DNA of 64,000 nucleotides from Siphlonurus alternatus (Eukaryota; Arthropoda; Insecta; Ephemeroptera; Siphlonuridae), in the NCBI GenBank assembly GCA_949825025.1, contig OX463785.1:6799979-6863978 (forward strand), read 5' to 3'. The notes beneath the pieces are model-generated. The model did no database searches. It was not told the origin of the DNA and was given only the letters and a program-made list of their open reading frames with translations. Both the position numbers and the translations under genes were made by a program. Shown one piece after another: positions 10,626 through 22,000 of this stretch; position 1 is the stretch's first letter; each line of letters opens with the position of its first letter.

Positions 10626-12126
10626 CTTTTATTTTTTATTGTAATAATAAATAATAACAAATTATTTCAATGTTTTGTTAAAAAAAAAAAGTAATTCTTC
10701 ATCATATTAATGCTAATATTTCTTAATATATGACCTTCCTTATTACTTAACCTTGAAAATTATTATTACACACATCCTGGTTTTATGCATAATATATGAA
10801 CCTTTTTTACTTTCTTATTGAAAATTTAGTACAGTAAAATTCATTGCAATTTGCTATAGAGCAATGAATGATACGAACAAATGTGATAATCAATATTTTA
10901 TAGGCATGGCAATAATTCGTATTACTGATTGGCTTCCATTAAAAAATAATAATAATAAGATCTACATTGTTATAAGTGCAGATAAAATAAAAATTCTACT
11001 TACAACTTGTCAAAGTAAATATTTACCGGTATAGGACATTTAGAATACACTAAAACTATTACAAATTCAATAGACGTGCTTTCCAGTATGCATTCTGTAT
11101 GCAGTGGAAGGACTGTAAGGTTTCAAGACTGCTCCATTTTTATGGTATAGGCATATTATTATGCAGTTATTAAAACTATCGAATAAAACAAAATTAGGCG
11201 TACCGTATTTTTATTTGATTTTTTAACTAAAAGTTATGCTAAAATCTGTTCATCTCTTACCGGTACAGAAATTATTGAAGTTTTAAAATTGAAAGTTAAA
11301 AGATTTGAAATAATAAGAAAGGCCAGGTCCCAAGGCCATGTTTACCGGTGGTCGTGCAAATCCATAATGAAGAATTTGAAGGACAAACTATCCCTATTCA
11401 AGTTTATGTAAACCTAGGCTAAGATTTTTTTTTTTTTGTTACATGTAGATACATAATTCATGTCCCATTTTGAAACTTGTATCAAGGCATGTACCGGAAA
11501 TAATAAGATATTAAATTTTTGTTGCAGCCATACCGGTAACATTTTTAAATAATTCCAGTTTTAATGACTTGCACCTTGCACCAAGTTTATAGTGTGAGTG
11601 TTTCACAGAATATTCAATATTTTGATATTTATTTATTCTTTATTTCGTTGTTAATAAGCCCCTCCACATCGCCCCCAAAAAAATATAATATAAAAAATCT
11701 AGTCCCTACAAAGATTGACGTTTTGAATATGAAAATATTGGCATTCATCTCAATATTATTGTGGAAGTTTACTCTGTATTGAGTATACATATGCATACAA
11801 TCTACAACCCTAACACACACTCACATAGATTATTATTTGGAAGACTAACAGGAAACGTGATCACATGCCAATGTGGTTTTTTGATACCACAGCAAGAAAA
11901 CGTGGCACTAAACAGTAAAAAAATAATCTTACCAAAATAAATTCTTCTGTTATTTTCAATACATCACGATGCAAATCACACTAAGTTGTTGTCATTTCTT
12001 TAATTAATTTTTTACACAGTTTTATGAAGGTATTTTTTAAGGTATACCGGCAAAATTTACGTAAAATTTGCGTATAGATCTATACACACGTAAGACTCAA
12101 CTGGAATGCGGCTAAAATATTTGGAG

Positions 12127-12138
12127 CCAAGATGGCGG
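12127..12138 (+). promoter_or_regulatory. TISU/YY1-type motif
   Basis: CAAGATGGCGGC is a second perfect match to SAASATGGCGGC, here on the plus strand. The motif's ATG is followed by only a few codons before a stop (MAAFCDL), and no clear splice donor is nearby, so no gene can be assigned. Confidence 0.35.
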
Positions 12139-12670
12139 CGTTTTGTGATTTGTAATCATTGCTGCCAACATTAAAAAGTTTCCTTAAATCTAAAACATCT
12201 AAAATTTACATTGTTTTTATACAGAATTGTGAAAAATTAATAATTTATCAAAATAAATGTTCTTTTTGCAATCCTTTTATTATAAATTTAGAATATTATT
12301 TAAAATAAATTATATTACTATTTTTGCTTGTCATGAAAATTTTATCTTTATTAGTTGGCAATAGCTCCCTGCAGTTCGCATATTTCCGGATTTTGTCGTG
12401 CATCTCCGAACCGCATGGCAAAGTTCATGAAATAAAATTTCAATATTATAAATTTGAAATACAAGATTTTGTTTAAAATTCAATGCATTTGTTCATTACT
12501 AATTTTTGATATTCATAGAAATAATTTGTTTTTACTTTTGAAGAAAACAGTATGTTTAAAAAACAAAATGAAAAATTACGTTAACTGCCATCTCTTAGCA
12601 AAACATTGTAACTAAATTATATTAATTTGCGCGGCAGTATACGGGTCTTTCACCATACGTCACAAAAATA

Positions 12671-12682
12671 TGACGTCACGTG
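12671..12682. promoter_or_regulatory. Overlapping CRE and E-box
   Basis: TGACGTCACGTG combines a full cAMP-response element palindrome (TGACGTCA) with a CACGTG E-box sharing two bases. No adjacent gene start is visible. Motif match only. Confidence 0.3.
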
Positions 12683-13610
12683 AATGTAGGCAAAAAGCAC
12701 CTATTTAACATGGTAGTAGCATACCAAAAACTATTTATTTTCTGCGATATGACAATCGTGGTACATTTGACAATTATTTTATTTGATAGATTGAGATGTC
12801 AAGTAAATGGAAAAAAATACAATATTTGCCAATGATATCTGTGAAAAATACAATAAATCATTAAATAAAATGTAAATCGACTCCAAATTTCACGTCAATA
12901 ATGACCATTTTACGACACTTATGCACTGATATTGACCCTAAGATTCTTAAAAAAATTCAGCCAATCACCGGCCATTGCTTTCCCCGCGGACTTTTGAATA
13001 CGAGGGGGAAACGGAACAACAAAACGTAATGATAAAGAAACTAGGTAAAATAAAAAAAATGTATATGTTCAAGTTATGTATATTTATTTCTTACGTATAT
13101 ATATTATTGTTAACAAAAATTAAAATATGTTAAATTAAGAGGAATAAATTAAGTGATTCCAGTTCCCTCTCTCAGTTCCTACTGCTGAATGTAAACAACA
13201 ACAAAGCCAAGCAAACGCTATATTGTAATTTTCTTTCACATATCATTTATCAAAAAATCTTATCATTTTTTTTTTTTTTTTACAAGGATACACCCCTAAG
13301 AGCAAAATTAATAATATAGCTCTCATTTATTTATAAAAATGTTAATATATTATTATCTTCTTATAATTAGAAATTATTATATAATATTATATACATCGCA
13401 GTCGCGGCGACGCACATGCCATGACGATGAGGTCATTTATAAGTATGATTAATTAATAATACAGAATAATACCAGTGAATCGCTTTTTTTTTAATGCATT
13501 GAAAAACTCATTAAAAAATAATTATAATATAAAAAATACATCATATCAATGTATTAATTAATTGTAAAAAGTATTTCTCATACACTGCAGTGTATAAATA
13601 TTATATAGAT
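12683..13610. other. AT-rich non-coding sequence
   Basis: AT-rich, with a short GC-richer stretch near 12958-13022 and a small CpG cluster at 13395-13435. No gene recognised. Confidence 0.45.
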
Positions 13611-13616
13611 TATAAA

Positions 13617-13747
13617 AGAAATGAAATGAAATGAAATGAAATGAAATGAAATGAAATGAAATGAAATGAAATGAAATGAAATGAAATGAAATGAAATGAA
13701 ATGAAATGAAATGAAATGAAATGAAATGAAATGAAATGAAATGAAAT
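13617..13747. repeat. (GAAAT)n microsatellite
   Basis: About 26 nearly perfect copies of the pentanucleotide GAAAT. It is likely length-polymorphic. Confidence 0.97.
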
Positions 13748-14109
13748 TATCTTTATTAAATTTAGCTTTCGCAAAATTAAAAGTTAGACATATATATGAT
13801 GTCTGTGATTATATAATTATGTTGCAAAAAACTATAAAAGCAATAAAATTAATATCATATCGATCATCACAACTTTAATAAATTTAATGTATATCATATA
13901 ATATAAATATATCAATTAATTGCCATGCATTATCATGCTTATATTAAATACATTGTAAATAATAAGTTTTTCCTCCATAATTGTGATAAAGATATTTTTG
14001 AATTATATATTTTTTTTAATAAGTTAAATAAATTATTGTTTACGTATATATATATGTTATATTTTTTGTATTTTTTTCCAACTAAACCCTGTTGCAGGGT
14101 ACTTATCGC

Positions 14110-14445
14110 AATGGACAACATACATGAAAAAAATTTGTTGCAGAAATGAATAGATGGTACCAAATTATGCTACTCTGAATTTTTTCAGATTTTTCTGAGA
14201 CCCGGAATTATTTTTAAATAATTAGTGAAAGTCCTGTGATTTCAGTTGGCACCCCTGCAGCCTTAATAAAAAGGATAGAGACTAGACGCCTATTGACGCC
14301 TCCAGGGGGCGTGGCCGCACTTTCAATAATTATTTAAAAATAGTTCTGGGTCTCAAAAAAATCTGAAAGAATTCAGAGTAGCATAATTTGGTACCCTCTA
14401 TTCATTTCTGCAATAAAAAAAAACATGTATGTTGTCCATTAATGG
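14110..14445. mobile_element. Long fold-back element, family A
   Basis: The left arm begins ATGGACAACATACATG and continues through TTGCAGAAATGAATAGA, ACCAAATTATGCTACTCTGA and a TTTTTCTGAGACCCGG-like block. The right arm is the reverse complement and ends ATGTATGTTGTCCAT. Arms are about 130 bp around a GC-richer loop (about 14240-14320). Related copies lie at 45883-46205, 50883-51192, 54378-54580 (half), 54605-54905 and 59555-59915. It is non-coding. Confidence 0.85.
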
Positions 14446-14582
14446 TGATAGAGTGATTTAATTTAACTTTCTGGTTCTTCGTGGATCCGACCAAAAGATA
14501 AGCTAAAAAAGATTATAGAGTTTTATGGGTCCCTTTTAATAATTTCATTATTCATAATTTTATAATTATAATTCCAAATTAA

Positions 14583-14812
14583 GCTAGGTGGCATTGCGGC
14601 CGCTCGCTACGAAGCCCCGGTGAGTAGGAGGGTCGTGACGGTGAGCGCTGAAGGGTCTGGGCGTGAGTCTGCCTGGAGCCGCCGTCGGTGCAGATCTTGG
14701 TGGTAGTAGCATAACTCCTAGGGCTTAGGATCGACTGACCCGTGTCCACTCGCCTTCTGCCACCGGCGGCCTGGTATAGGCACAACGCTTCAGCACCATC
14801 CATTTTCAGGGC
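14583..14812. pseudogene. Rearranged 28S rRNA gene fragment
   Basis: From 14583 to 14711 the plus strand reads as 28S rRNA, including GACGGTGAGCGC and the nearly universal GGTGCAGATCTTGGTGGTAG. From 14712 to about 14812 the strand switches: read on the minus strand it gives CCCTGAAAATGGATGG and GTGCCTATACC (an upstream part of 28S) and then GGGTCAGTCGATCCTAAG (a downstream part). The block that normally lies between those two is the one found inverted at 14583-14711. It is therefore a scrambled, non-functional piece, not an rRNA gene. The minus-strand open frame over it is not a protein gene. Confidence 0.8.
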
Positions 14813-14959
14813 TAGTTGCTAGTATCTATAGTAATTAATACATCCCAATATGCCAATATTCGCCACATTGTAACTGCATGAGGAAACCATGGAAACCTCA
14901 TTCAGGATGATCAGCAATTGATGAAGGATGCCATCAATCACCTCCCAAATGCACGAGTA

Positions 14960-15770
14960 GGTGTTCACTATTGTAGTATATAGCTTAATAACCGAAATAC
15001 TGATTTTTATTTGAAAATTATCTATTTATTTCAATAAGTCACAAATACACATTATTATCTATATAATAATACATACATCAAAATAATACATAATTTAAAA
15101 AAAGAGCAAAAACTACTTACATTGTGATTGTTAAAATCTAAAATAGTGCAAAAACATTTTTTTTTTTTTTAATTTTTTTCTGTTAAAAATGTTATCATAT
15201 TTTTTTTTATTTCATTTTTTTTTCTATTTTGAAACACAAGAAAATGATCACATATTATATTTTAATAATATTTCCTCCAACACTCGCTAATATAATAGTA
15301 AATAAGCATTAAAGTAGAAAAAATTAAAAATATTTTTTAAATAAAATTATTATTATCACACTTCCATTGGAAATTAGAATCGTATGAAGCGTTCTAGTCT
15401 ATTTATAATAATATAAGACAATTAGCTATAAGCTGGGAAAAGCAGTTGAATTAGTACAAGACACATAATTAGCACATTAAAACTGTAGAAATAGTAACTA
15501 TCACTTTAAAAAAAAGCTGCAAAAAATGTAACTTCAGGCATTATTGTGACAAATTTGTCGCATTTTAATAAAGCAAGTGCAAAATAGTCACCGACGTCGA
15601 TCTTTATTTTTTAAATTATTTTATTTGTTTATATAAAAACAGTTGACTTATACCAAGATACAACAACATTCTTTTTATCAAATGCTGTTTTTTTATTATC
15701 TGATGAGGGCACAAGTTTCTTTATTGTTAATTTGTTTCATTATTATACTCATAATTTTATTTTTTATTTT
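14960..15770. other. AT-rich non-coding sequence
   Basis: No gene or structured element recognised; several long T runs occur. Confidence 0.5.
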
Positions 15771-15773
15771 TAT

Positions 15774-15838
15774 AATTTTGTCCCCCATATACTCACAATT
15801 ATAAAATTTATAATTGTGAGTATATGGGGGACAAAATT
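15774..15838. repeat. Perfect 65-bp palindrome
   Basis: Two 32-base arms are exact reverse complements around a single central base (15806). The arm contains GTCCCCCATATACTCAC. No related copy was seen in the window. It could extrude as a cruciform or be a young, very short fold-back. Confidence 0.95.
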
Positions 15839-15839
15839 C

Positions 15840-17200
15840 ATATACTAAATTTAGAATATTTCAGCAAATTATTATAATTAATAAAATTACGTTGCCATTT
15901 AGTTCAAATTATATTAAAATTTATTAAAATCTTATTTATATAAAATATGATTTCTTTTTACTTGCAATACATTATATAAATTCAACAAATCAAAAATTTT
16001 GAATTTTGTGCACTGAATTTGCATTCACATCTAATTTTAATTTTAAAACAATTAATACAGGCAGTATATTTATAATATATTATTTACCTGAATAATTTAT
16101 TAATTTCAAATGCCTATTGTCAGTGTGTATAAATTTATAAATAACATTTTTTTTTTCATTTTTGGTAAAATTATGAATACAGATTTAATTTAATTTTAAT
16201 ATTTACGAGTCTTTATTTGTGCTAACTATGCTCTATATTTGCGACACTGCATTTTGCATTGTGGGAATATAAAGCTATAAATAGTTTGATGATTAAACAT
16301 TAATATTCTAAGCATATTACAACATAGCTCAATGAATTAAAATTTCAAACAATAAAAGTAAATTTTATAAACGATCCAAAAACCCAACATGCACATTTAT
16401 AAAAAGAAGATAAAAATGAATTTTGAAACGTCTAATTTAATTAAGACAATTAAATTGTGATGCTCCAAACATCAATCAAACTTTTCATCAGTCACTTTAA
16501 ATATTTTCTTAAATTATACTTTTGATCAGTCAAACTCTTGAATCAAAATCTGCCTTAATTTTTATTATTTATTTATTTTTTCATTCCTTTTCGTTTCTTA
16601 GGCACTACATCATGTCATTTAGAGGAATTTTATATCTCATTATAGTTATAATTTATCATTTCGTAATATTTCAATTATAACCTTAAAATTTTTTCGAAAA
16701 AAATCTTTTAATTTATATATAGTATAAAAATGATGTTTTTTTCATATACAAAAGTTATATCTTATATTTATGACGACAAAATTATAACAATAATAGAAGA
16801 AAATTCTCTCTTCTGAACTCAAACGATAAGGCACACGTACAATAACGCGCATAAAAAATTTCGATTACACTTTTTTTTTTTCAATTCCTCGATTCCAATT
16901 TTAAATGCCCCTCACTGTATATTACTTATCGTTTATACCTTGCATAGCTTCACGCATTATAAATGTGAGTACATTCATGCAGCTCTATAGTAATTAGGAG
17001 TGAATCTTTTTGTGTGGGTAGGGGAAGGGATATATAGGAAATCCCACCCACCCGCCCATAATTCATAATTTCTTCCGATACACCTCTCGAAGGTATACCT
17101 TGAAATAGCACGAACTTTACTCCTGCTTCGTTTGCGGGTGATTGACCACAAGAAATACAGATTTGAAATTTTGGGAGAGTTTTGGTAAGAAGTAAAATCC
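15840..17200. other. AT-rich non-coding sequence downstream of sals
   Basis: Mostly AT-rich. The minus-strand frame at 16950-17231 lacks splice or start support and runs into a MITE. Confidence 0.5.
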
Positions 17201-17208
17201 GAAATCCA

Positions 17209-17336
17209 GGGGGGTCTTCAAATAACACCACTTAACCTAAACTTAGCCTAAGACTGTCTTAGCGCAACAATAAAGAATACGCTAAGACTGTCTTAATTTT
17301 AGGATTGTTGTAATTTGTGTTATTTGAAGACCCCCC
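17209..17336. mobile_element. MITE with GGGGGGTCTTCAAATAACAC ends
   Basis: The terminal inverted repeats GGGGGGTCTTCAAATAACAC (left) and GTGTTATTTGAAGACCCCCC (right) match over 20 bases. The interior has two copies of CTAAGACTGTCTTA, itself nearly palindromic. Short, non-coding, non-autonomous DNA transposon type. Confidence 0.85.
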
Positions 17337-17447
17337 AGGAGCTTTAATTTCCCAAAAATTTAAAATTCACTACGCCTCTATAGACTGCGTGGCAACTCCT
17401 ACAATTGTTATTAAACAGAGCAGCGGTAAAGTTCATATGGTGTCTTG

Positions 17448-17596
17448 AGTCGTACACTCGTCGCTTTCCAACTTGCAGCCTATTAGCCTATTACTTTTGC
17501 TTACTAATCACCATGCCCTGTGTTACCCTTACAGGGCATGATGATTAACAAGACGGCAAAGGGAAATTTTCCAAGGCGAGCGACGAGAGTCAAACA
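17448..17596. mobile_element. MITE, family B
   Basis: It begins GTACACTCGTCGC and contains AATCACCATGCCCTGTGTTA, the inverse GGGCATGATGATTAACAAG, then GGGAAATTTTCCAAGGCG and GCGACGAG. Other copies: 19900-20045, 20205-20335, 22595-22732, 30888-31010 and a half copy at 45515-45600. The family is about 130 bp with ends GTACACTCGTCGCC and an interior CACCATGC/GCATGGTG inverted pair. Confidence 0.8.
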
Positions 17597-17604
17597 GCTC
17601 TGAT

Positions 17605-17610
17605 TTTATT
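17605..17610 (-). terminator. Candidate sals polyadenylation signal
   Basis: AATAAA on the minus strand, about 340 bases past the sals stop codon. If used, the 3' UTR would include the MITE at 17702-17882. Other AATAAA sites occur further downstream, so this choice is uncertain. Confidence 0.3.
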
Positions 17611-17701
17611 CCGCCCTGATTTTATCAACTTGCCGAGCACCAAAATATAAAGTGGACTGCTGAACAAGTTGCATAATCTCAAGGCGATATGAAATTTACG
17701 T

Positions 17702-17882
17702 TAAAGGTGCATTTCCACGAAGCGGGAAAAGTGAGAAAATCACGTGCCGCAACCAATCAGAGGCTCGGAATTTCCTCACCTTACGGGGAGCGATTTTATC
17801 GCCAACGTGGCCGCCATACAAGATTGAAGCAAGTGCGCTTTTCTCGCTCTGCTTGACATAGCTCCATAGAAATGCACCTTTA
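17702..17882. mobile_element. MITE with TTAAAGG-type ends next to the sals stop codon
   Basis: The ends TTAAAGGTGCATTTC (left) and GAAATGCACCTTTA (right) are inverted repeats around a GC-rich interior containing CCAATCAGAGG. The TTAAAGG...CCTTTAA end type is shared with the long palindromes at 21917-22385 and 44505-44935. It lies 70 bp past the sals stop codon, within the likely 3' UTR. Confidence 0.75.
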
Positions 17883-17952
17883 GAGTGTAAACACTTTTTG
17901 TATAACTGCATGGTTGTATTCCCCACAAATGTGTAGAAACTAGGATGCAAAT

Positions 17953-19097
17953 TTATCCAATCTCCGCCAGAACCGCATTGAGGTCCTCTTGGAGTGCGAG
18001 CGATTTCTCTCTCTGCTTCTCAAGGTCATCCTTGAGCTTATCTATATTGACCTTGAGAAGATAATTACCCTTCTTCAGTGCTGCCAAAACATTCTCATGT
18101 CCTTTGTTCTTCTTGTTGAACGCTTCTATTCTGAACTGTGGAGGATCAGAAATGTCATCAGGCTCGCTCTCCGCCTCACTTTCTGACTCTGACTCTTCGC
18201 TTTCTGATTCCTCCTCCTCTTCTTCTTCAGATTCATCTTCAGAATCCTCTTCATCTTTCATAACATTAGCCATACTATCTACTTCTTTTTGTAATTGTTT
18301 AAATTTCTTTTGTTCAACTTTTAATGCTTTTGTTAAATTTGATAATTGATATTTTAATGCTGTACGTTCATTTTTAGCTGTTACTTCTTTATCTTTAAAT
18401 GTTTTTAATTTAGTAGCCAACATTTTAATTTCACGTTGTAATCTTCTTTCTTGTGCTGCTCTTGATGCTTCTTCAGTATCTCCATCTGATTCACTTTCTT
18501 CCTCATAACTAACTTCTTCTTCTGATTCTGTTTCTTCATCTGTTTCCGGTTCCGGTAAAAGTGTTTCAGGTATTTCATCTCTTCTAGCATCTCTACGTGA
18601 TGGTACTTTTTGTAAATCTGTTGTTTGTGTACATGAATTACTTGATTCTGGTGGTATACCTGTACCACTTGATGTTGATAAACGTTTTTCTAATACTAAA
18701 TTTCTATGTTGGGAGTCCTCTAATTGTGCTTGTAATGCTGCTAATTGTTTATTCTTTTCTTGGTTCAGTACCTCCTGTTTTTTAACTTCTTGTAATGCTT
18801 TATCAACCTCGTCTCGTAAAGCTGTGACTAACGAGTTTTCGTTACCACTCGACTCTACGATTCTTTTGAGTTTCTCCACGTCTTCCTCTAGTCCGAGGAT
18901 CCTGGCTCCAAGACGCCGGTTGTCCTTCTGTAGTCGTTCTTTCTCCTTCAGCTCGAGCTCCAACATCTGCTTGGTGGACTGGAGGTCATCCCGCACCTTG
19001 TCGATGTCGTCCAACTCGTCCTCGGAGATTTCTCTCTCAGGCTCACTTGACTTCATTTGTTCTTCGATCGTCAACTGTCGACGGAATTTTCGCAGAC
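17953..19097 (-). CDS. sals exon 6 (terminal coding exon)
   Basis: The acceptor is TTCTTCCCTCAG|GTCTGCG at 19098. The exon encodes residues 726-1106: the LRKFRRQLTIEEQ linker, a long heptad-rich coiled coil, a Ser/Thr/Pro stretch, a Glu-rich tract (about 910-935), a second coiled coil, a longer Glu/Ser tract and a final coiled coil ending NAVLAEIG. The two ends of the exon (about 17953-18200 and 18800-19097) use G/C-ending codons, while the core (about 18270-18780) uses mostly A/T-ending ones. Confidence 0.88.
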
Positions 19098-22000
19098 CTG
19101 AGGGAAGAATATTGATTTAGATATACGTAACTAGATGTTCAAACGAGAGAGGGCAGGCGTGGATCTAAGGGGTGGGGGGTGATGGGGGCGATCGCCCCCA
19201 AATTACATTGAAGGTGTTAACCACTCCCACCAGTCGCCCTCCCTCTCTCAATCCAAATTTTAACATTGCGAGATAGAGCACAGCCCCCCCCCCTCCTCTC
19301 CCCATAGCCGCGCGATGGATCCGCCCCTGGGAGATTCGAGGGGAGGCCATAATTTGGGGAAAGTTTCAACGTGTTTATGTCTCTTACAATTGTTAGTGGG
19401 TGACAAACTCTGCTAACTCTCTATTGCCTACTTTAAATTCTGTGATATACTTATAGAATAAAATATAATTAAATATTTTAATTGTAACAATTTAAAGCAA
19501 AAAGTGGACATTTATCTTTATAATTATCCTGCTTATCTTTAAAAATAGGTAATTATTGTAATAACTGTCATAAAAGATTCTTGAAAACATTGTATTTTAA
19601 TTTAAATATGACGAAAAGCGTGCTGGTTATTTTTCCACTGTAAACTAGGCAACTGTTGGAGCAGCAATGTAAGGCGGGTTGCATCGTCACCTTGCAGGAG
19701 CGGCCTGCTGCGGTCATTAGTCTTGACCCTCTTGAGCTCGACCCCGTGCTGGATCTGGTTCAACAGGACGGTGTGCAGGTTGTTGCGGCTCTCGGACTCG
19801 TACACGAACTGAAACCAGAGGGGATCGTCACCTTTGGAGCTTTACGTAACTTCAGATTTTACTGCAATAATCATTGTTTTTTTACATGCAACAACAAATT
19901 ATACAGTCGTCGCCTCGGAAAATTTGTTAAAATTGAGATCTTGATAATCACCATACCCAGTAAAAGTATAACACATGGCATGGTGCATAATTATTGATTA
20001 CGAAGGCTGCTGAAGGGAACTTTTCAGAGGCGATGAGTATAAATTTTATGCAGAAAATGAAAAATGCATTTTGTATTGAATTTTTACAATCCATAACTTA
20101 TATTTAATTCTAACAAGTAAGTTAATTAAGTTAGTAACTTCCTGATTAAAAATCTTACAACTTTAGTTGACGTTAAATACAAATTTCCATTGTCATATAT
20201 GATGTACACTCGTCGCCTTTGAAAAGTTCTTACTTGCAGTCTTATTAGTCATCACCATGTACCGTAAGGATAACACAGGACATGGTGTTTTTAACAAGGT
20301 TGCAAGAGGAAACTTTTCAAAGATGAAGAGCGTACTTTTGACTTTCTATCTACCAATTGTAATTGTGGGTGTAATTATATACTGTAAAATTTATAGGAAA
20401 TACGATAAACGTACATTAAAGCCAAACTCTCTAACCTCAACTCGCAAAATAAACCCACATAATTTTTTATTGACAAATCCTCAGTAATTCTGCTGATTGT
20501 TGTAGCTCACCTGTCCCTTGGCCTTGAGTTTTGGCAACAATGGTTTGCTGCGGTCGTTACAATCGACATGTTTCAACTTGACTCCAGACTCGAGCTCCTT
20601 CATCATCCAAGCCCAGTCTGGTCGACGACGTGGCCGGCTTTTGAGCGCCTCGATCCGAGCCTTCTTCGCCTCTGAGATCGGCTCTCTGTTCTCTGTAAAC
20701 ACACCTCTAGTTAGAATACATGTAACAGAACCTCTAGCACGTTCAAAATCATGAATTATAATAACACATGTAACAGCGCCTCAATCCGAGCCTTCTTCGC
20801 CTCTGAGATCGGCTCTCTGTTCTCTGTAAACACACCTCTAGTTAGCATATATACATGTAACAGAACCTCTAGCACGTTCAGAATCATGAATTATAATAAC
20901 ACATGTAACAGCGCCTCAATCCGAGCCTTCTTCGCCTCTGAGATCGTCTCTCTGTTCTCTGTAAACACACCTCTAGTTAGCATACATGTAACAGAACCTC
21001 TAGCACGTTCAGAATCATGAATTATAATAACACATGTAACAGCGCCTCAATCCGAGCTTTCTTCGCCTCTGAAATCGGCTCTCTGTTCTCTGTAAACACA
21101 CCTCTAGTTAGAATACATGTAACCGAACCTCTAGCACGTTCAGAATCATGAAATATAATATATAACACATATCATGTAACAACGCCTCGATTCGAGCCTT
21201 TTTCATCTCTTATCGGCTGTTTGTTCTCTGTAAACACCCCTCTTGCCCGATAGCTGCATGTTATAGTGGGAAAATGTCATTAGTTTATTTTCCATGTCTA
21301 TATGATATATTATGTAATTTCTTTTGAGAAAATTTGTATTTGACATGCTCCCCATTCGACAAACACCATCGTGAAATGAAATATAGAGTTTACTTTGTGT
21401 ACTCTGCCATTTTAAATTAAAAAAGGCATGTAAGTTTAATATATTTACTTGAATTTTATTTTATTAATTTGTGTGCGAATTTCTCTGATCTTTATTTGTA
21501 TTACATCAATATAGAATAAAATACTATTTAAAACTCCAATGTTTAGTGTTGTTAAGATAAATGATATTGTATATCAACGGTGACGTCACAAAGTGTGAAA
21601 TCAAAAGATTAACTTCTTCTTCTTGATTTTGTTCCAAGGAGGGAATGTCGTAATAATTTGAGGTAAAAATAGTCGCACGCGTGGAGGGAAAGTTGATGTT
21701 GTTGCTCCGCTACAAACAAATCATTTGCACACAGCAGCAAACATTGAGAGGCGACAGAAAATCTGGGATAAGTCAAATTCATCAGATCAATTGAAATTTT
21801 GTCTGTTTTCATTATTGTATAGATGTTGCCTCGATTTGTGCTTTTTTTTTTAAATTCTCATCCATGTGACGTACGTCATTTTATTGAACAATAAATATTA
21901 ATTATTTAAAATATTAAAGGTGAACTGAAGGGATTGCTTTTTTTTTCCATTAGGGAACCTTATATTACCTATCCTATCCATCTGCACTAATTTTTTCATG

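Noticed and set aside
13617..13747. Possible CRISPR-like array
   Set aside because: The repeat is a 5-bp microsatellite without spacers in eukaryotic DNA. None of the other tandem arrays has repeat-spacer structure either.
14579..14803. Minus-strand open frame of 74 codons
   Set aside because: It lies over the 28S rRNA-derived fragment, so the open frame is a composition effect.
18104..18349. Ser-rich plus-strand frame over sals exon 6
   Set aside because: It is antisense to the Glu/Ser tracts of the real coding sequence.
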